This document shows, piece after piece, positions 44,410-55,309 of a stretch of 55,309 nt of DNA (within the stretch, counting starts at the first letter, position 1; every line of letters starts with the position of its first letter). This DNA is from Bondarzewia mesenterica (taxonomy: Eukaryota > Basidiomycota > Agaricomycetes > Russulales > Bondarzewiaceae). The DNA lies in contig SGPL01000190.1 of NCBI GenBank assembly GCA_004802705.1, forward strand, positions 1-55,309, written 5' to 3'. Both the position numbers and the translations under genes were made by a program. The notes beneath the pieces are model-generated. The model had not been told where the DNA came from. It saw only the letters and a list, made by a program, of their open reading frames with translations, and made no database searches.

Positions 44410-47400
44410 CTACAGCTCCTGATCTTCCTCGGTCTCATTCACCTTCAGAGGTTGAAGTTCACTCTTCATAGACGCCGCTAGTTTGTCGAATTCCGGGTGT
44501 GGGGAAGACAGCACACGTTGGAATAGCTGATCGAAGCGATTTTCAAGTCCCTTGATAATCGGATATGTTTCGACGTCGTGCCCGCGAATGTTCAAACAAT
44601 AACGATGATATTCATCATCTCGTTTCGTGGCGTAGCCTCCCCACTTACGCCGGTCCGTAGATTCGGCAGGTTTCCCGAATGTCAGGTCGACGAAGGAAAG
44701 TCCACGCTCCTGGAACTTTGTCGAGGTACCCAGATCCATGAGGATCACGATGTGCCATTCGGGCTTGTAACGCTTGCCGTTCTTCGATACGATCCATGGA
44801 CCGACCAAGGTTTTAGCAACGACCGAGTCAGACGCTTCGACTTCGGCCTTGGTCTGCCAAGGCACGTAAACGAGTCGTTGCTCATCAAATGGCTCGTCAA
44901 GGTCACCAGCATAGCCGACAAAGAATCCGTCGATGACCGGTTGTTTGAAAGAAAATTGGACCGCGGCGCCACGACACCAGGCCTTTGAAAGGAAACCGGT
45001 CGTAATTTGACTGATCTCCTCGTCGACCTGGACGAAATGGGTGAAGTTGATCCAGACCTTGCTGGATTTCTCCAAGAGCTCGCGGCGTAATTCATACCTC
45101 ACTGATCCAAGGCCGAGGTTTTTGCCGAGCAGGCGCTTCAAAAACGTGGATAGCCGAATAGGTCGAACGGAGGCGTCGAGCATCCTCTCCTTCTGGATGA
45201 ATGCAGCACCTTCGGGGATGCGCGCCCCATCGCCGGTAAGAGTGAATAATAGCCGGGTGCATAACTCGCCTTGAAGACCACAGTCCAGAACGATACCTTT
45301 TTGGACGAGCTCGTTTAGCAATGTCTCCATCGCCTTCTTGTAGGAACTTTCGCTTCGGGTGAGCGCGCTTGCGGCAGCGATGGCAAGCATTGGCTCTGAA
45401 GGAGCCTCGGTGATGGTTAGACGATCGACGACCCCCAGTAAGATGCGCATATGGCTTCGCACGGACTCTGTCGCCAGGCGGCTGGATGCTTCACCTGGGC
45501 CGAGTTCTAGCAAGACTCGTTGGGAAAAAGCCGCGAAAACGTGATCCAAGTTCGCTGGATCAAAGGTCGCGGCTTGGAATAGTTTCTCCTCGGCCACGAC
45601 ATCAAAGCTGGCGCTTATGGTTGACCAATACTGAAGGTGTTGACCAAGACGGTCAGAGACAATAGGATGGTGGGAGCATAATTTGGTACTCACCGGCCTG
45701 CCGTACATAGTGAGGTTGCGAAGCTCGAGTGCGTCCCTTGCCTTGGACAACGACTGTTTTTGATTTGCCAGCTGGTCGTATCCGAGGTATGGCCATGTCG
45801 GTAAGGGAAAGTAACCATCTTTGAGCCGGAAAGAGCGAGCAATCTCCCCGGTTGGCGCAAGGTCGGATAGGGCCGAGTTAGTATCCAGAAGCAGGCACCA
45901 GAATTTNAAGCCAAAATCGTTTTGGAATCCGTCAGAAGCCTTCAGGATACGCTGCAGTGCAATCAGCGAAATACCGGGTGAGGGAGGATCGATTCCCTTC
46001 AGCCTATCTGGAGGGTCCAATTCCGTGCACTCGTCGAATGCAAGTATGAATTTGTCTTGACCCCGCTCAATGAGAGTATTGGCTAAGGCTTCCATACCGG
46101 GCCTGGCAAGGAGAAGAAAAAGTTCGCTATGCCAAGTAAGGACATCAGATTGAAGTCGTTCGCTTTCCGTTAGATTTCCGATTGTCGCATTCCGCGGATC
46201 CCACGCCTTCAGTTGGGCTCTATTATTGTCCAGTAGTGTTCCTGCTCGCTGCGCGACCCCGGCGAATAGCTCGTGACGCTGTGATCGTGAGACGTCGGCC
46301 ACGTCCTCGTTCTTGAGATGCCATGGCTTAAACCACTCCTTGGGTGACCCACCAGGGACGTGCGCTTCGATGTTGTCATTTATGATTTGTGTCCACGCAC
46401 CCAAAAAGGCTGCTGCTATTTCCTCTCCCTAGACGATGCGATCAGATACAGCTAACCAGAAAACTGCACGCGCTTACTTTGAACTTCATGCCCTCACCCT
46501 AGGCAACGCAGTCAGACACACCAAATTGGAAATCTGAAAATCCTTACCTCGAGCTTCTTCCCGTTCACGAAGAAATTTTCAGTGTCCTTCAAGAAATCAT
46601 AGGCTGGGCTATCGTTCGGAGGCCAGCCTTGTGCTGGAGAAGTCCCTCGTCGGAAGCAGACGCTCAGACTCGGTATCTGGTCATGTTAGATCGGCATGTA
46701 AAGCGTCACAAAGAAGGGACATACATGGTAACCCAGTTCCTCGACTAAACGTGACTTGCCTGTGCCGCTCGACTGCACGATGGGTATCATCCTACCGTAG
46801 TGCCTATTCAGATCATACATGGCCTCATAACGGGGAATGGCTTTGACGAAGCGCTCGACCGCAAGCCCTTTGAATTCCCGATGAAAATGCAGGTTCAATC
46901 TCGTCGCCTGCTCCGTTCTGTTGGCAGATTGTGATATACTTTTGATCTACAGGTTAGAACGACACGGACGACTTACAGGGTTTCGATGTGAATTGGCGTG
47001 TCGAGACCTGAAAATTTGATTGTCAGACAATGTGGAGGAAGAGGAACGCCGAATTAGAGCACAGGCCTTCATGAGAAATTCCGTGATGTCGCATTTGAGC
47101 ATCAGGTCGTTCAATATCGGGTCTCTTTTTAAAGGACGTCTGTAATCTTTACTGGCGATGCCATCAACGAATAGCGCATTTAATAATTCTTTGAAAACGT
47201 CCCCATCCGGCTTCAGGCCCGAGATGCTGTTGATCGTGGCTTCCAACCACGTCCTCGCTTTTTGCGACGATCCAATATCCTCCTTTCCGAGGTCGTCCCG
47301 GGAATTAGCATAACCAGTTATAATGTTGCTGGCCACGCCAAAGTCCGAGAATAGTTCGAATAGATAAATCTGTCGAACATCACCTACGAGAGCCGTTTGT

Positions 47401-48138
47401 CAGACAATTTATGGAAAGAAAAATGATGAGTCAACGCACAGGCGTTCATGAGAAAGTACTTGACATCGTGGTCGAGCATCATTTTGTCGAGTTCCGAGTC
47501 GCTCTTGAAAGGAAGCGGTTGGTCTATCCGGCCGTTGAGAAAGAGTGCTTTCAACAAGCCATCCGAAGCAGCCCCGACCGAACGCGAGATGCGTCGTCTC
47601 GCAGTCTTCAACCATGACATGGCTATTTGTGATTTACTCTCGCTGTGATCATTTTGAAGGTCTTCCTTGAAGTCTGCATAAGTGGACTCGATATGATTGG
47701 CTACACCGAAGTTCGAGATGATCTCTAATAGCGGAAAATCAACACCTACAAAGTCTGTCTGTCACAAAATGGTCAAAAATATGAATATGAAGTCAACGCA
47801 CAAGCGTTCATGAGAAATTCCTTGGCATCATGGCTGAGCATCAGTTTGTTGAGCTCCGAGGCATCTTTCAAAGGACGAGGTTGGTTGGTACGGCCTTCGA
47901 AAAACAGCGCTCTCAACAAAGCGTCGGGAAAGGTCACGTTGGGGCCCTGGTATACGATGTTCTGTATGGTCCATTCCAGCCATTTCTTGGCCACTGGCGA
48001 AGGCTGCCCACCGGACTGCCTTCGAAGAATGTCTTTATTTCTTGCATATTCGGTACCTGCGTCGCCGAGAAAGTTGTTGACGCTGAGGTTTGAAAATGCT
48101 TCAGACAGCTGTTTGGCGGAAATATCCCTATTTGCCAT
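44410..48138 (-). CDS. P-loop NTPase with triplicated N-terminal module
   Basis: Proposed exons on the minus strand are 48138-47802, 47745-47440, 47383-47063, 47007-46977, 46938-46725, 46676-46548, 46498-46478 (21-nt microexon) and 46428-44410. They sum to 3378 nt, so ~1125 residues in one frame, from MANRDISAK to a TAG at 44410-44412. Exons 1-3 encode three related ~105-120 residue modules, each with a (L/F)xxxFSxxxV start, a central ALLRALFFEGR-like segment and an FLMNAC end. Exon 5 carries a Walker A (QSSGTGKSR). The last exon has an acidic Walker-B-like FILAFDECTEL. The remaining ~550 residues match no domain I can name. The sequence is clean, with one N (near 45907), unlike the surrounding elements. 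Its P-loop and DECTEL context resembles large NTPases of Agaricomycetes, some related to Crinkler-type proteins; that link is inference. Confidence 0.75.
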
Positions 48139-48654
48139 TTGGACTTGTACTGGCGGAGGATGAGCTAGTCGTCACAACATGGAACGACTTGAAACTTACA
48201 AATGGAGTGGCTTTCAATGGGTGCTGAAGCGCTGATGGAAAGGAGTTTGAGTAATAAAGACTTCACGGAAGTACTGGGGGAAAGTGGGTTGAGAAACGAA
48301 GAACGGTCGACCTGTGTGCTTTTAAGTACTTGTGATGAACAATAAGCTGATCGATAACATCGAATCACAACAGGTGTGGCCACTGGCCTCGCATTGGTTT
48401 CATCGATTCCTGGTACCGTTAGGTTCCAGGCTGTTCCAGGTCTTGTCTCCAGATACGTATGGCCCGTGACGACTACCTTCGACGTTGGTCACGTCACGCT
48501 GTCGGGTCCGATCGGGTAAGGGCTTCCGTTGTTTACCGTACCGTGGGTGGTTGTTGTACCGTGGGTTGTTGCGAATAGCTAAGTGTTACTCGTTGTCCGA
48601 AACAGGACCTAGGCATATGCGTACTGAAGTTGTATCCGAAATCGCTGATTTTGA
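48139..48654. promoter_or_regulatory. Upstream region of the NTPase gene
   Basis: This holds the presumed promoter and 5' untranslated region. A GTAAGTTTC donor near 48200 on the minus strand could start a 5' leader intron. A short direct repeat (TACCGTGGGTnGTTGT) occurs near 48538-48575. Confidence 0.35.
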
Positions 48655-49010
48655 CCCTTTCCGTCCGCATGGATTTGGGCCCAGATCCGTCCACATTAGG
48701 ATCGGACTACATGGACCTCACCAACATGGTCCTGCAACTCGGAGAATATGTGTGTGGACAATGGCAAGATGATGGAACGCACGAGCATTTTTTGCGTTCC
48801 GGTCCTGGTCGCTGAAGCGCTGACGACTGACCGTCGGGGTCCGAATGGGGACCCAATCCGTCCGCATGCGGATCGGACTGCGCTACCGACGGGCCATTCC
48901 CGTCCACACTACTGATAGGACAGTTTTCGAAAAATTGTGGTTTCCGTCCGCGCTATGATCGGGGTTGGGTCAGTTTGGAGGGCCAATTCCGTCCGCATTA
49001 GGATAGGAGT
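48655..49010. repeat. Cluster of imperfect palindromes around TCCGTCCGCAT
   Basis: About six copies of a ~20-bp imperfect palindrome occur here, with relatives at about 48658, 48687, 48857, 48899, 48947 and 48988. The best is TCCGTCCGCATGCGGATCGG at 48857, with a perfect CCGCATGCGG core. On the minus strand they encode DPNADGIGP-like peptides. Confidence 0.6.
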
Positions 49011-49320
49011 TGGTATCCAATATGCCTAGGTCCTTCCGAAACCCCCTTTCGACCACATCATACATCTCTAGATAGTAGTTTTTCCGCCTCTTTTTTTCAT
49101 TTTCCTTGGTGTTCCTTCGGTATTCCGGTTCGTTGATCAGGTTCATGTGTTGTAACAATATCTTCGTGTATGCGCGTCGAAACGGATTGTTATTGGGAAT
49201 CAATCCTGAGAACATATCTCGCCTACACTGCTGCATATGCAACGTGTCAAAGAAATAGAACGATGCGCTGCAACAAAATCGCTTGATGTTTGCATAACCC
49301 GCGCGATCTATGAAGATCAC
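48970..49320 (-). CDS. Hypothetical 116-residue protein
   Basis: This is a clean open frame from ATG 49320 to the stop at 48970. It contains FFDTLHMQQCRRDMFSGL, PNNNPFRRAYTKILLQHM and a lysine-rich segment (KENEKKRRKN), and ends in the palindrome region with a YPNADGIGPP tail. No homologous family is recognised. It could be a fragment of a longer gene, and I see no introns or conserved motif to decide. Confidence 0.35.
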   Translation of the reverse strand: MIFIDRAGYANIKRFCCSASFYFFDTLHMQQCRRDMFSGLIPNNNPFRRAYTKILLQHMNLINEPEYRRNTKENEKKRRKNYYLEMYDVVERGFRKDLGILDTNSYPNADGIGPPN

Positions 49321-50289
49321 GAGGAATTGAGACTACGACGACCACTGATGCACGCCGTTCGCCTATTTTCTAGTCACGTACAACTATCCCAATGTAGCAA
49401 GGGCGCGGTACCAGAGGGTACCAGGTGATGCCCGGAGGGCCGTGGTATGTTATTGGAATGCCATTAAACCGCTGTTCGTTGCGCCGTCAGAACGTGACTC
49501 AGCATGCTTATGTGGCCGCATCACCACCTTGTTCGACGGATTCATTCTCCGATAAGTACAAGAACAACTCGACGTTTGTGAATGGAACCATCCCTAGGCC
49601 TGTTATCGAAACTAATCTACACATGCGCTGATCTCTCTTGTCATCACAGTTTTTCTTCTGATTTGAATTCTGATGGCCACGCGTTCGGTACATGTACAAG
49701 GCTCTTGTACCCAGCAGCGGATTACATTGAGTAAGCTGTTCGGTGTTCCTCGTCAGGCAAATCCCAATTGGCTCGCGTGTGCATGTGAGGAATGGTGCTG
49801 GCTGAGGACCCTAACGAGACCGAGCAGGCCAATCCGGTCTCGTGTAAGGGTCTGTATATCCGCCATCGACCAGGGCATTCGGCTGGTAGGTGTGGTGTGT
49901 GTACATACGGAGTGGAAGAACCTTTGTCCAATCTGCAACCGGCGGATCCAAGGCGCATCCCCGCGATACTGGCCATATCGGAAGACAGATGCCGCATCGC
50001 TTACGCCCTCTTACGCCGGGTGGCCTCTGGTGGCCTTGTCTTTTGGTCTCTTCCAAAATTTCGTGCGGATAAGTCAATTTGAAATGCTCACGTCGTTGGC
50101 GGGTTCATGATATCAGAGGCGATGCGCGCGCGTCTCAATATTCTCTCGGTCACTCACATTACTATATCCCAAGTATAATGCCCGCCACCACTTGTCCGTG
50201 AGTTTATATAAATTGCATTTAATATTGTGCCAATAGATTTCTTGATCAGGAATTGAGATGGCTGATTTTCGTCTCTCGGCATCTGTGCA
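49321..50289. other. Region without supported genes
   Basis: Several frames are open for 60-145 codons on both strands, which is expected at this base composition. None shows a recognisable domain or consistent splicing. Confidence 0.4.
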
Positions 50290-50717
50290 GTTCGACCCGT
50301 GGCATATCTCAGACTGCTGCTAGCGCCTTCGCATATCAACGTTCTGGATGTCCATACCCTACGTAAATCGTTGCCTGTCCCCTTCTGCACCAAAAACGTT
50401 GGCGACCTGTTTCGTCCAACGTGCAGTAAGCTTCTGTTCCTTGTTACAAGTCCCAATGCGTGAAATCAATGTTTGTCTTGCAGAGACATCTCGTGGGGCA
50501 CAAAGGGTAACAATAGGATCAAGCTTGACCTGGGCGTCGACAAGGACAAGAACGCGACCAAGGGTGAGGTTGCGGTGCTGACGGCCGAGACGGACATCAA
50601 CGCTGCGTAAGAGGATGCGATCTGATGCGATTCACATGCTGTCGACCAAGGGCCAAAAGAGGAGCACAAGTTGGACGCTGCGATGCAGCAGGACTATTAC
50701 CGGAAATTCAGGACGAA
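50290..50717 (+). pseudogene. Chitin synthase gene fragment
   Basis: Two exon-like pieces lie either side of an intron-like stretch (about 50363 to 50484, ending TTGCAG). The first reads LRLLLAPSHINVLDVH (near 50300-50350). The second reads DISWGTKGNNRIKLDLGV (from about 50486), then EVAVLTAETDINAA with a stop and DYYRKFRTK before a GTGAGT donor at 50718. INVLNVY followed by a DISWGTKG block is characteristic of fungal chitin synthases, in the membrane-proximal C-terminal part. The catalytic EDR/QRRRW region is not present in the window. Stops and frame problems mark a relic. Confidence 0.75.
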
Positions 50718-51468
50718 GTGAGTGCCTATTATTTGCTTGTCGGAGATTGAGTGCTAATCGATTCCGTTGTGTGAGTTATTATCAATATGTCATGAAGACC
50801 TCGAAGCTTTCGGTTGATCAGATAGAATTGGTATCGACACGAAGAACAAGGCTTGGGCAACTTTCTTGGCAATTGACTGCTATCTTGAGGACACAACTCT
50901 CTTCTGCTTCTACTAGGAACTTGGCTCTCTCACACATCCATTCTGGTCTCTCTACTTGCTGGCGACGTGATTCTTCGGGTCCTCGTAGGCAACATTTCGG
51001 GATCTTGGGCGACAACATTGAAAACTCCGGGCTCTCTGGTTCTCATTCATTGCAAAACTGGGTCTGGTTGCTGACTGGGACTGCTTAGATGGGTGTTCGA
51101 TTTAACCTGATGTCTGAGCGAATGAGGATAGAGAATATTTGCTAGGGTAGCGATTTTTGTTGCGAACATCGTATCCCTGAAGTGATCTATCGATCTGCAA
51201 AGGACGAGTCGTCGGCGGACGTCGGATGCATGCAATCGAGATGAGATTCCTGAGATCGACGCAAGCTTTCGGAGGCTTTCGGAAGCATGTGATCGAGAAG
51301 TAATTGAAAGCGCTACTGTATCAGAGGATGAGAGCCACCCTGTTGGTCACATATGTTCCGCTGTGCAATTTTGGCCGATGTGCGTTCAGTTCTATCGGCA
51401 TGATTCCATGTCCCTTTTGCCGCAAAGAGAGAGCAATGTATAAATTATAGTGCAGCAGTCCTGCCAGA
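50718..51468. other. Region without supported genes
   Basis: No continuation of the chitin synthase after 50718 can be seen. A small repeat (GCTTTCGGAGGCTTTCGGA) lies near 51270. Confidence 0.4.
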
Positions 51469-51687
51469 ATGGCACCAAATGAACGTGCGTCTTTCATAAA
51501 GGAAACGAGCGCCGTCGACTCACCTGTCGAACACCATCATCATGTACTATTCAGCGACAATGAACCGCCGCCCGTCGCCGAGCTCATCAAAGCCCGAAGA
51601 TTGAAGAGGCAGGTCGAGCTTCGAGACGACGAGCGAGAGCGGAGCCCACTGACTTACCAACAGATGTTAAAACAATCCCCGACATGA
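51469..51687 (+). CDS. Hypothetical short open frame
   Basis: This is a 72-codon frame (MAPNERASFIKETS...) with a charged middle (RRLKRQVELRDDERER). Related frames without starts continue brokenly to about 51900, so it may be the head of a decayed gene. No family is recognised and confidence is low. Confidence 0.2.
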   Translation: MAPNERASFIKETSAVDSPVEHHHHVLFSDNEPPPVAELIKARRLKRQVELRDDERERSPLTYQQMLKQSPT

Positions 51688-53134
51688 TGGGCGGAGCGGG
51701 AAACTCTTGAGATGACGGCTGCACGAATCGCTGGGTAAACCGCTGTATAAGCCACATATTTTTTCGAAAAGCTACAGTCCTAAACGTCGACGATGAGGTG
51801 ATCAACGAGTGAGTTGTGGAAGTGGCCCGTGAAGTTGAGCGATGCATCGATGAGGCAGATATCGCTGTTAAACGAATGAACAAAAAATGGACCAGCATGG
51901 ACCGGAAAAGATCCTATGCCAAAGACCGTCACCGTTCTCGACGAATGTGGGTTTGCCGCAATCATTAGCAGGGCTGCGGTCGAAGATCAAGATCATCTGG
52001 GGTTTGTGGATATCTGTGGAGAGAGGAGTCGCTCAGGAGACGAGTACTCGACGGGTACTATCTGTTGCATTTGACCAAGTCATTTGAGATGCCTCGACGT
52101 TGCGCGTCCATCATGATCGATATTTTTAAAAGTGGAACCGACCTCGTTGTTCGGGCTCCTGCATACACCCACTTTCCATACGACTCGTTGACGACAATAA
52201 CTGACCTCTTTCATATCTCCCCTGCGGGCGTAATGCACTTACCCGACCTTACACCAGCACCTCCTGCCGGGATATTCACCATCCGCACAAGCGAGCTGCC
52301 CTCCCCACGCCCAACATGAGGGAATGGTACAGCAATTAGCGCACACCGATACGTGCAGGGTTTGAATTGAATCAACCGTACTTCGTCGGCATCTCCAGCG
52401 GGAGAAGACCGCTTCTCCACGATATCGCGGGGCAAGCAACTTGGACCGCGTGGAAGAAGGAACTGAACTGTGGACGGAACGGGACATTTCTGACATGGAG
52501 GGAGAATAATGCATGGTAGGAGAGTATGCAACGAGTAAACTGATTGGACTCAAGGGTTGTTCTAGTTGGTGGTCGACGACAGCGATGATTCGGGAGCAAG
52601 AAGTGCAAAGGGGACCGATGTGGGGTCCACGAATAAATCGCATTTCCATGAAAGAGCTAGTCTTGTGTCGTGAACATTTAGATCGAGTGTAGTCTCCATG
52701 GCAGAATGTTAGTGACGACAACCGACGGTCGAGCAGTGACTCGCGCACAAGAGAACGAGCAATCCGAAGATCGATTGTCACCTATTGTGACGCACTGCGA
52801 GTCTGTGACTCTCTGTGACTCCTGCAGCCCCTACCTCTCCCTACCTGCCCCTACGGAATCTCAATTGTCGAGGACTCCAGCACGGTGAGTCACGGTCGTG
52901 CTATCCTGGCTTGCATGAAGCACCCCACCACGGCGAACGTTTTCCAAGCCAATTTTGACGCTGCTCAGCATGCCCGAAGTGCTCACTTTGGAGACAGGAA
53001 GAAAGTTCACAGGCAGCGAGGCAGTGAGCGAGCACATGATGCAGTCTGATGCCTATCACACGCTAGTTCTGTGTCCACTTGTATTCCTCAATTACTGTCG
53101 TCCCACTTGAACTGACTGGTCTGGCTGAGTTTCC
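51688..53134. other. Upstream region of the NLR gene, no supported genes
   Basis: No coding pattern with splice support is seen. A repeated CCCTACCTCTCCCTACCTGCCCC-like pyrimidine tract is near 52830. The promoter of the NLR gene is presumably within the last few hundred bases. Confidence 0.35.
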
Positions 53135-55309
53135 ATGTCTACCCGTAATCCAAAACCTCGCTTTCGTGACAAATTATTGCTTCCTATTAAGAATCTATCT
53201 CGTCGGTCCTCTAGCCATTCGCCTTCCCCAGGGCTTCCGCCAGCTTCATCTTTAACAGCAGAGGCCCAATCGACCCCCATCGCGAACCACTCTGAGCCTG
53301 CCTCTGTCCACGTCGTGTCAGATCCGTCATCCGACAATCAGACTCAATCCTACAGCGACTCAACAACGTGCGCGCCGGGTCTTTATGAAACACTCCTTCC
53401 TTCCTCTTTGCCCGCAATTTCGACTCCTCCGACCAGAGGAGAAAAGAAGAGAAGATTGGGTACACTGGGATGGGCAGGGTTAAAAGAGGCTTTGACATTG
53501 CTAGAAAGGGCATCAGATGCATGCCCGCCGCTGAAATCTGCTGTTGCAGGTATAATGGGTATCATTCAATATGTCGAGGTGTGTATGATCTCCGATGAAA
53601 TACTGGTTAAGCAGGGTTGACCATTTTACCACAGAAAATCCAGGGTGTTCAAACCGACTTCTCTGAGCTGATAGAGAGGCTGGGCGTACTCACTGAGATT
53701 TTGCGGCCTTACCAGGCTGAGTTGCCGCCCGATCTCCGTCGCCGTTTGGATGGCTTGACAAGGTAAGCGAATATGTCCCTGTGATGTCTATGGCAGGAGA
53801 ACTGACGACGAAGGGAACAGAGCCTTTGATGGAAAGAAAGGTGAGTTGGAAAAGAAGATACGTCGCTCTCTCCTCAGCCGGTCGGTCGAGGCGAGTGGCG
53901 ATGCGCAGGACATCGTGCAAGGATTGCGTTATATCTCTTGTGCAATCGAAATATTCACCGTATGTTCACTCGTGAATTTAATCAGCACCCATGAACGCTC
54001 ACAAATTGTAGATGGACATCTCGCTGAGCACGAACATTGCTGCGACGAGGACGAACGCAGCCATCACGAAGGTTGTCCGGAATGGTCAGTGAGACGGTCG
54101 AATAATCTGCACAGGAAACTAATCACAGGCGATCTCAGCTATGCTCGACAAACTTGGTCACGTTGCTGGCGCCGAGTTTAATCTTGAAGATCGTGAAGGA
54201 TGCATGGAAGGAACCCGGATAGCGCTCCTCGCAGATTTACTCGTATGGGCCACGGACGACGCCAGTCCACACGTCTTCTGGCTGAACGGGATGGCTGGTA
54301 CGGGCAAGACGACGATCGCGGAGAGCTTCGCTCGTCTGCTCGACCAGAAAGGATTACTTGGGGCTAGCTTCTTTTGCTCGCGACAAGGGTCCGCGGAGCG
54401 CAGGAATGCCCGACGCATCTTCCCTGCTCTGGCACGTATCATGGCTCGTAATTCTTCTGCTTTCCAGAGCACGCTGGTCGAAGCCGTCGACAGTAATCCA
54501 AACGCAGCCGAACTTTCTCTAGACAGGCAGTTCACAACCTTGATTACGGGACCCAGCGCCAAGTCTGCCTCTAGCGGGAGCACAGCAATTTGGGTGGCTG
54601 TCGTTGATGCCCTTGATGAATGCGAGGATCCGGATGCCACGAAGAAAGTGCTCGACATCATTATTCGGCAAGCGAAAGGATTGCAGATGAAGTTTTTCGT
54701 GACCAGTCGACCCGAACCTCGTATTCGGAGTGCGTTCGATCGTCCGACTTCTCACCTTCATTCAGTCCTGCGGCTTCATGATGTCGAGGCTGACATCATC
54801 AAGGCCGACATCAAGCTGTACCTGGAGAAACGATTGGGGGATATACCGCAGCTTGAGGCCTCCTTTCACAGTCCTGGCGACCCACGGATCCTCAAGCAAG
54901 TCAGAATTCTCGTGGAACGCTCAGAGAGACTGTTCATCTTCGCATTCACCGCGTACGAGTACGTCAAAGACCCGAAGGGCGATCCTCGTGAACGTTTAGA
55001 AAAATTGACAAGACCTGGGTTTGATTCGAAAGCGGCGACCGCGCGCATCGACAATGTTTATGATTTGATCTTGGGAGAGGCCTTCAAGGGATTAGACGAA
55101 GACGAGGCATCGGAAACGGCGCGATGTCTTGCGGCCATCGTTTGTGTCCGCGATCCACTATCGATCGACGACCTTCAAAAATTGCTGGGTTGCAAAAATG
55201 TGCGCCGAGCGTTAGCATCTCTTCATTCGTTGGTCCAGGTCCCAGAATCAGATGTCGACGGGCGCGTCTCGACTTTCCATGCCTCGTTTGCAGATTACCT
55301 GCTAGATCC
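53135..55309 (+). CDS. NACHT-type STAND (NLR-like) protein, 3' end outside window
   Basis: Proposed exons are 53135-53578, 53635-53762, 53821-53959, 54012-54084 and 54139 to the window end, with GT-AG introns of 43-58 nt. The frame stays open for ~650 residues. A low-complexity basic/serine start (MSTRNPKPRF) leads to a helical N-terminal domain (residues ~110-265, PPLKSAVAGIMGIIQYVE then FSELIERLGVL). The NTPase follows with Walker A GMAGTGKTTIAESF (near 54290), Walker B VVDALDECED (near 54600) and FFVTSRPEPR (near 54695), and then winged-helix-like sequence (CLAAIVCVRDPLSIDDLQKLL). The helical N-terminus is of the sort found before NACHT in Agaricomycete NLRs. In animals and fungi such proteins act as nucleotide-switched sensors, often in non-self recognition. 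WD or ankyrin repeats may follow beyond the window. A nearby alternative acceptor at 54127 breaks the frame, so 54139 is preferred. Confidence 0.85.

Noticed and set aside
49673..50110. Open frame of 145 codons at 49673-50110
   Set aside because: Overlapping frames of similar length exist on both strands, with no domain, codon bias or splice support.
51887..52319. Short open frames between the chitin synthase relic and the NLR gene
   Set aside because: No recognisable similarity, and frames switch often. They are left as intergenic.

Overview
The window looks like a repeat-rich stretch of a mushroom-forming basidiomycete genome (Agaricomycetes). The reasons are many 45-60 nt GT-AG introns, Ty3/Gypsy and tyrosine-recombinase (YR) retrotransposons of types common in that class, a TET/JBP-like dioxygenase relic, a chitin synthase relic, and a NACHT NLR-type gene. 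No species can be named from the sequence alone. About four fifths is mobile-element DNA, much of it decayed by C-to-T changes. The two clean host-type genes lie in the right-hand fifth.

Layout. 494-4012: LTR and gag-protease of a decayed Gypsy copy (copy A), cut off at its 3' side. 4013-7690: an unusual element made of a giant inverted repeat built from ~160-bp subunits, flanked by direct repeats and a 66-bp minisatellite. 8022-15905: three decayed spliced genes. They are a Zn2Cys6-like/coiled protein (+), a convergent ~1000-residue acidic protein of unknown function (-), and a TET/JBP-type 2OG-Fe(II) dioxygenase (+) cut off just after its HxD iron motif. 15906-35773: a tandem Gypsy array LTR1-internal B-LTR2-internal C-LTR3. 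Each internal region encodes gag-protease, then RT-RNaseH-integrase, then an extra intron-containing gene on the opposite strand, enclosed by two copies of the polypurine-tract motif. 35774-40128: a YR (DIRS/Ngaro-like) retrotransposon on the minus strand, its recombinase gene cut by LTR3. 40390-42257: decayed unknown genes. 43390-43998: a small foldback element whose arms carry tRNA-like (Pol III A/B box) sequence.

44410-48138 (-) is a well-preserved eight-exon gene for a ~1125-residue P-loop NTPase with an N-terminal ~110-residue module present three times. 48655-49010 holds a cluster of imperfect palindromes, and 50290-50717 a chitin synthase gene fragment. 53135 to the window end (+) is the 5' part of a NACHT-type STAND/NLR gene.

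The strongest candidates for something undescribed are the antisense, intron-bearing cargo gene between duplicated polypurine tracts in the Gypsy family, and the 160-bp-subunit foldback element. The tRNA-armed foldback and the triplicated-exon NTPase come next. Ambiguous bases (N) are concentrated in collapsed repeats, so the array and the hairpin centre may be partly assembly products.
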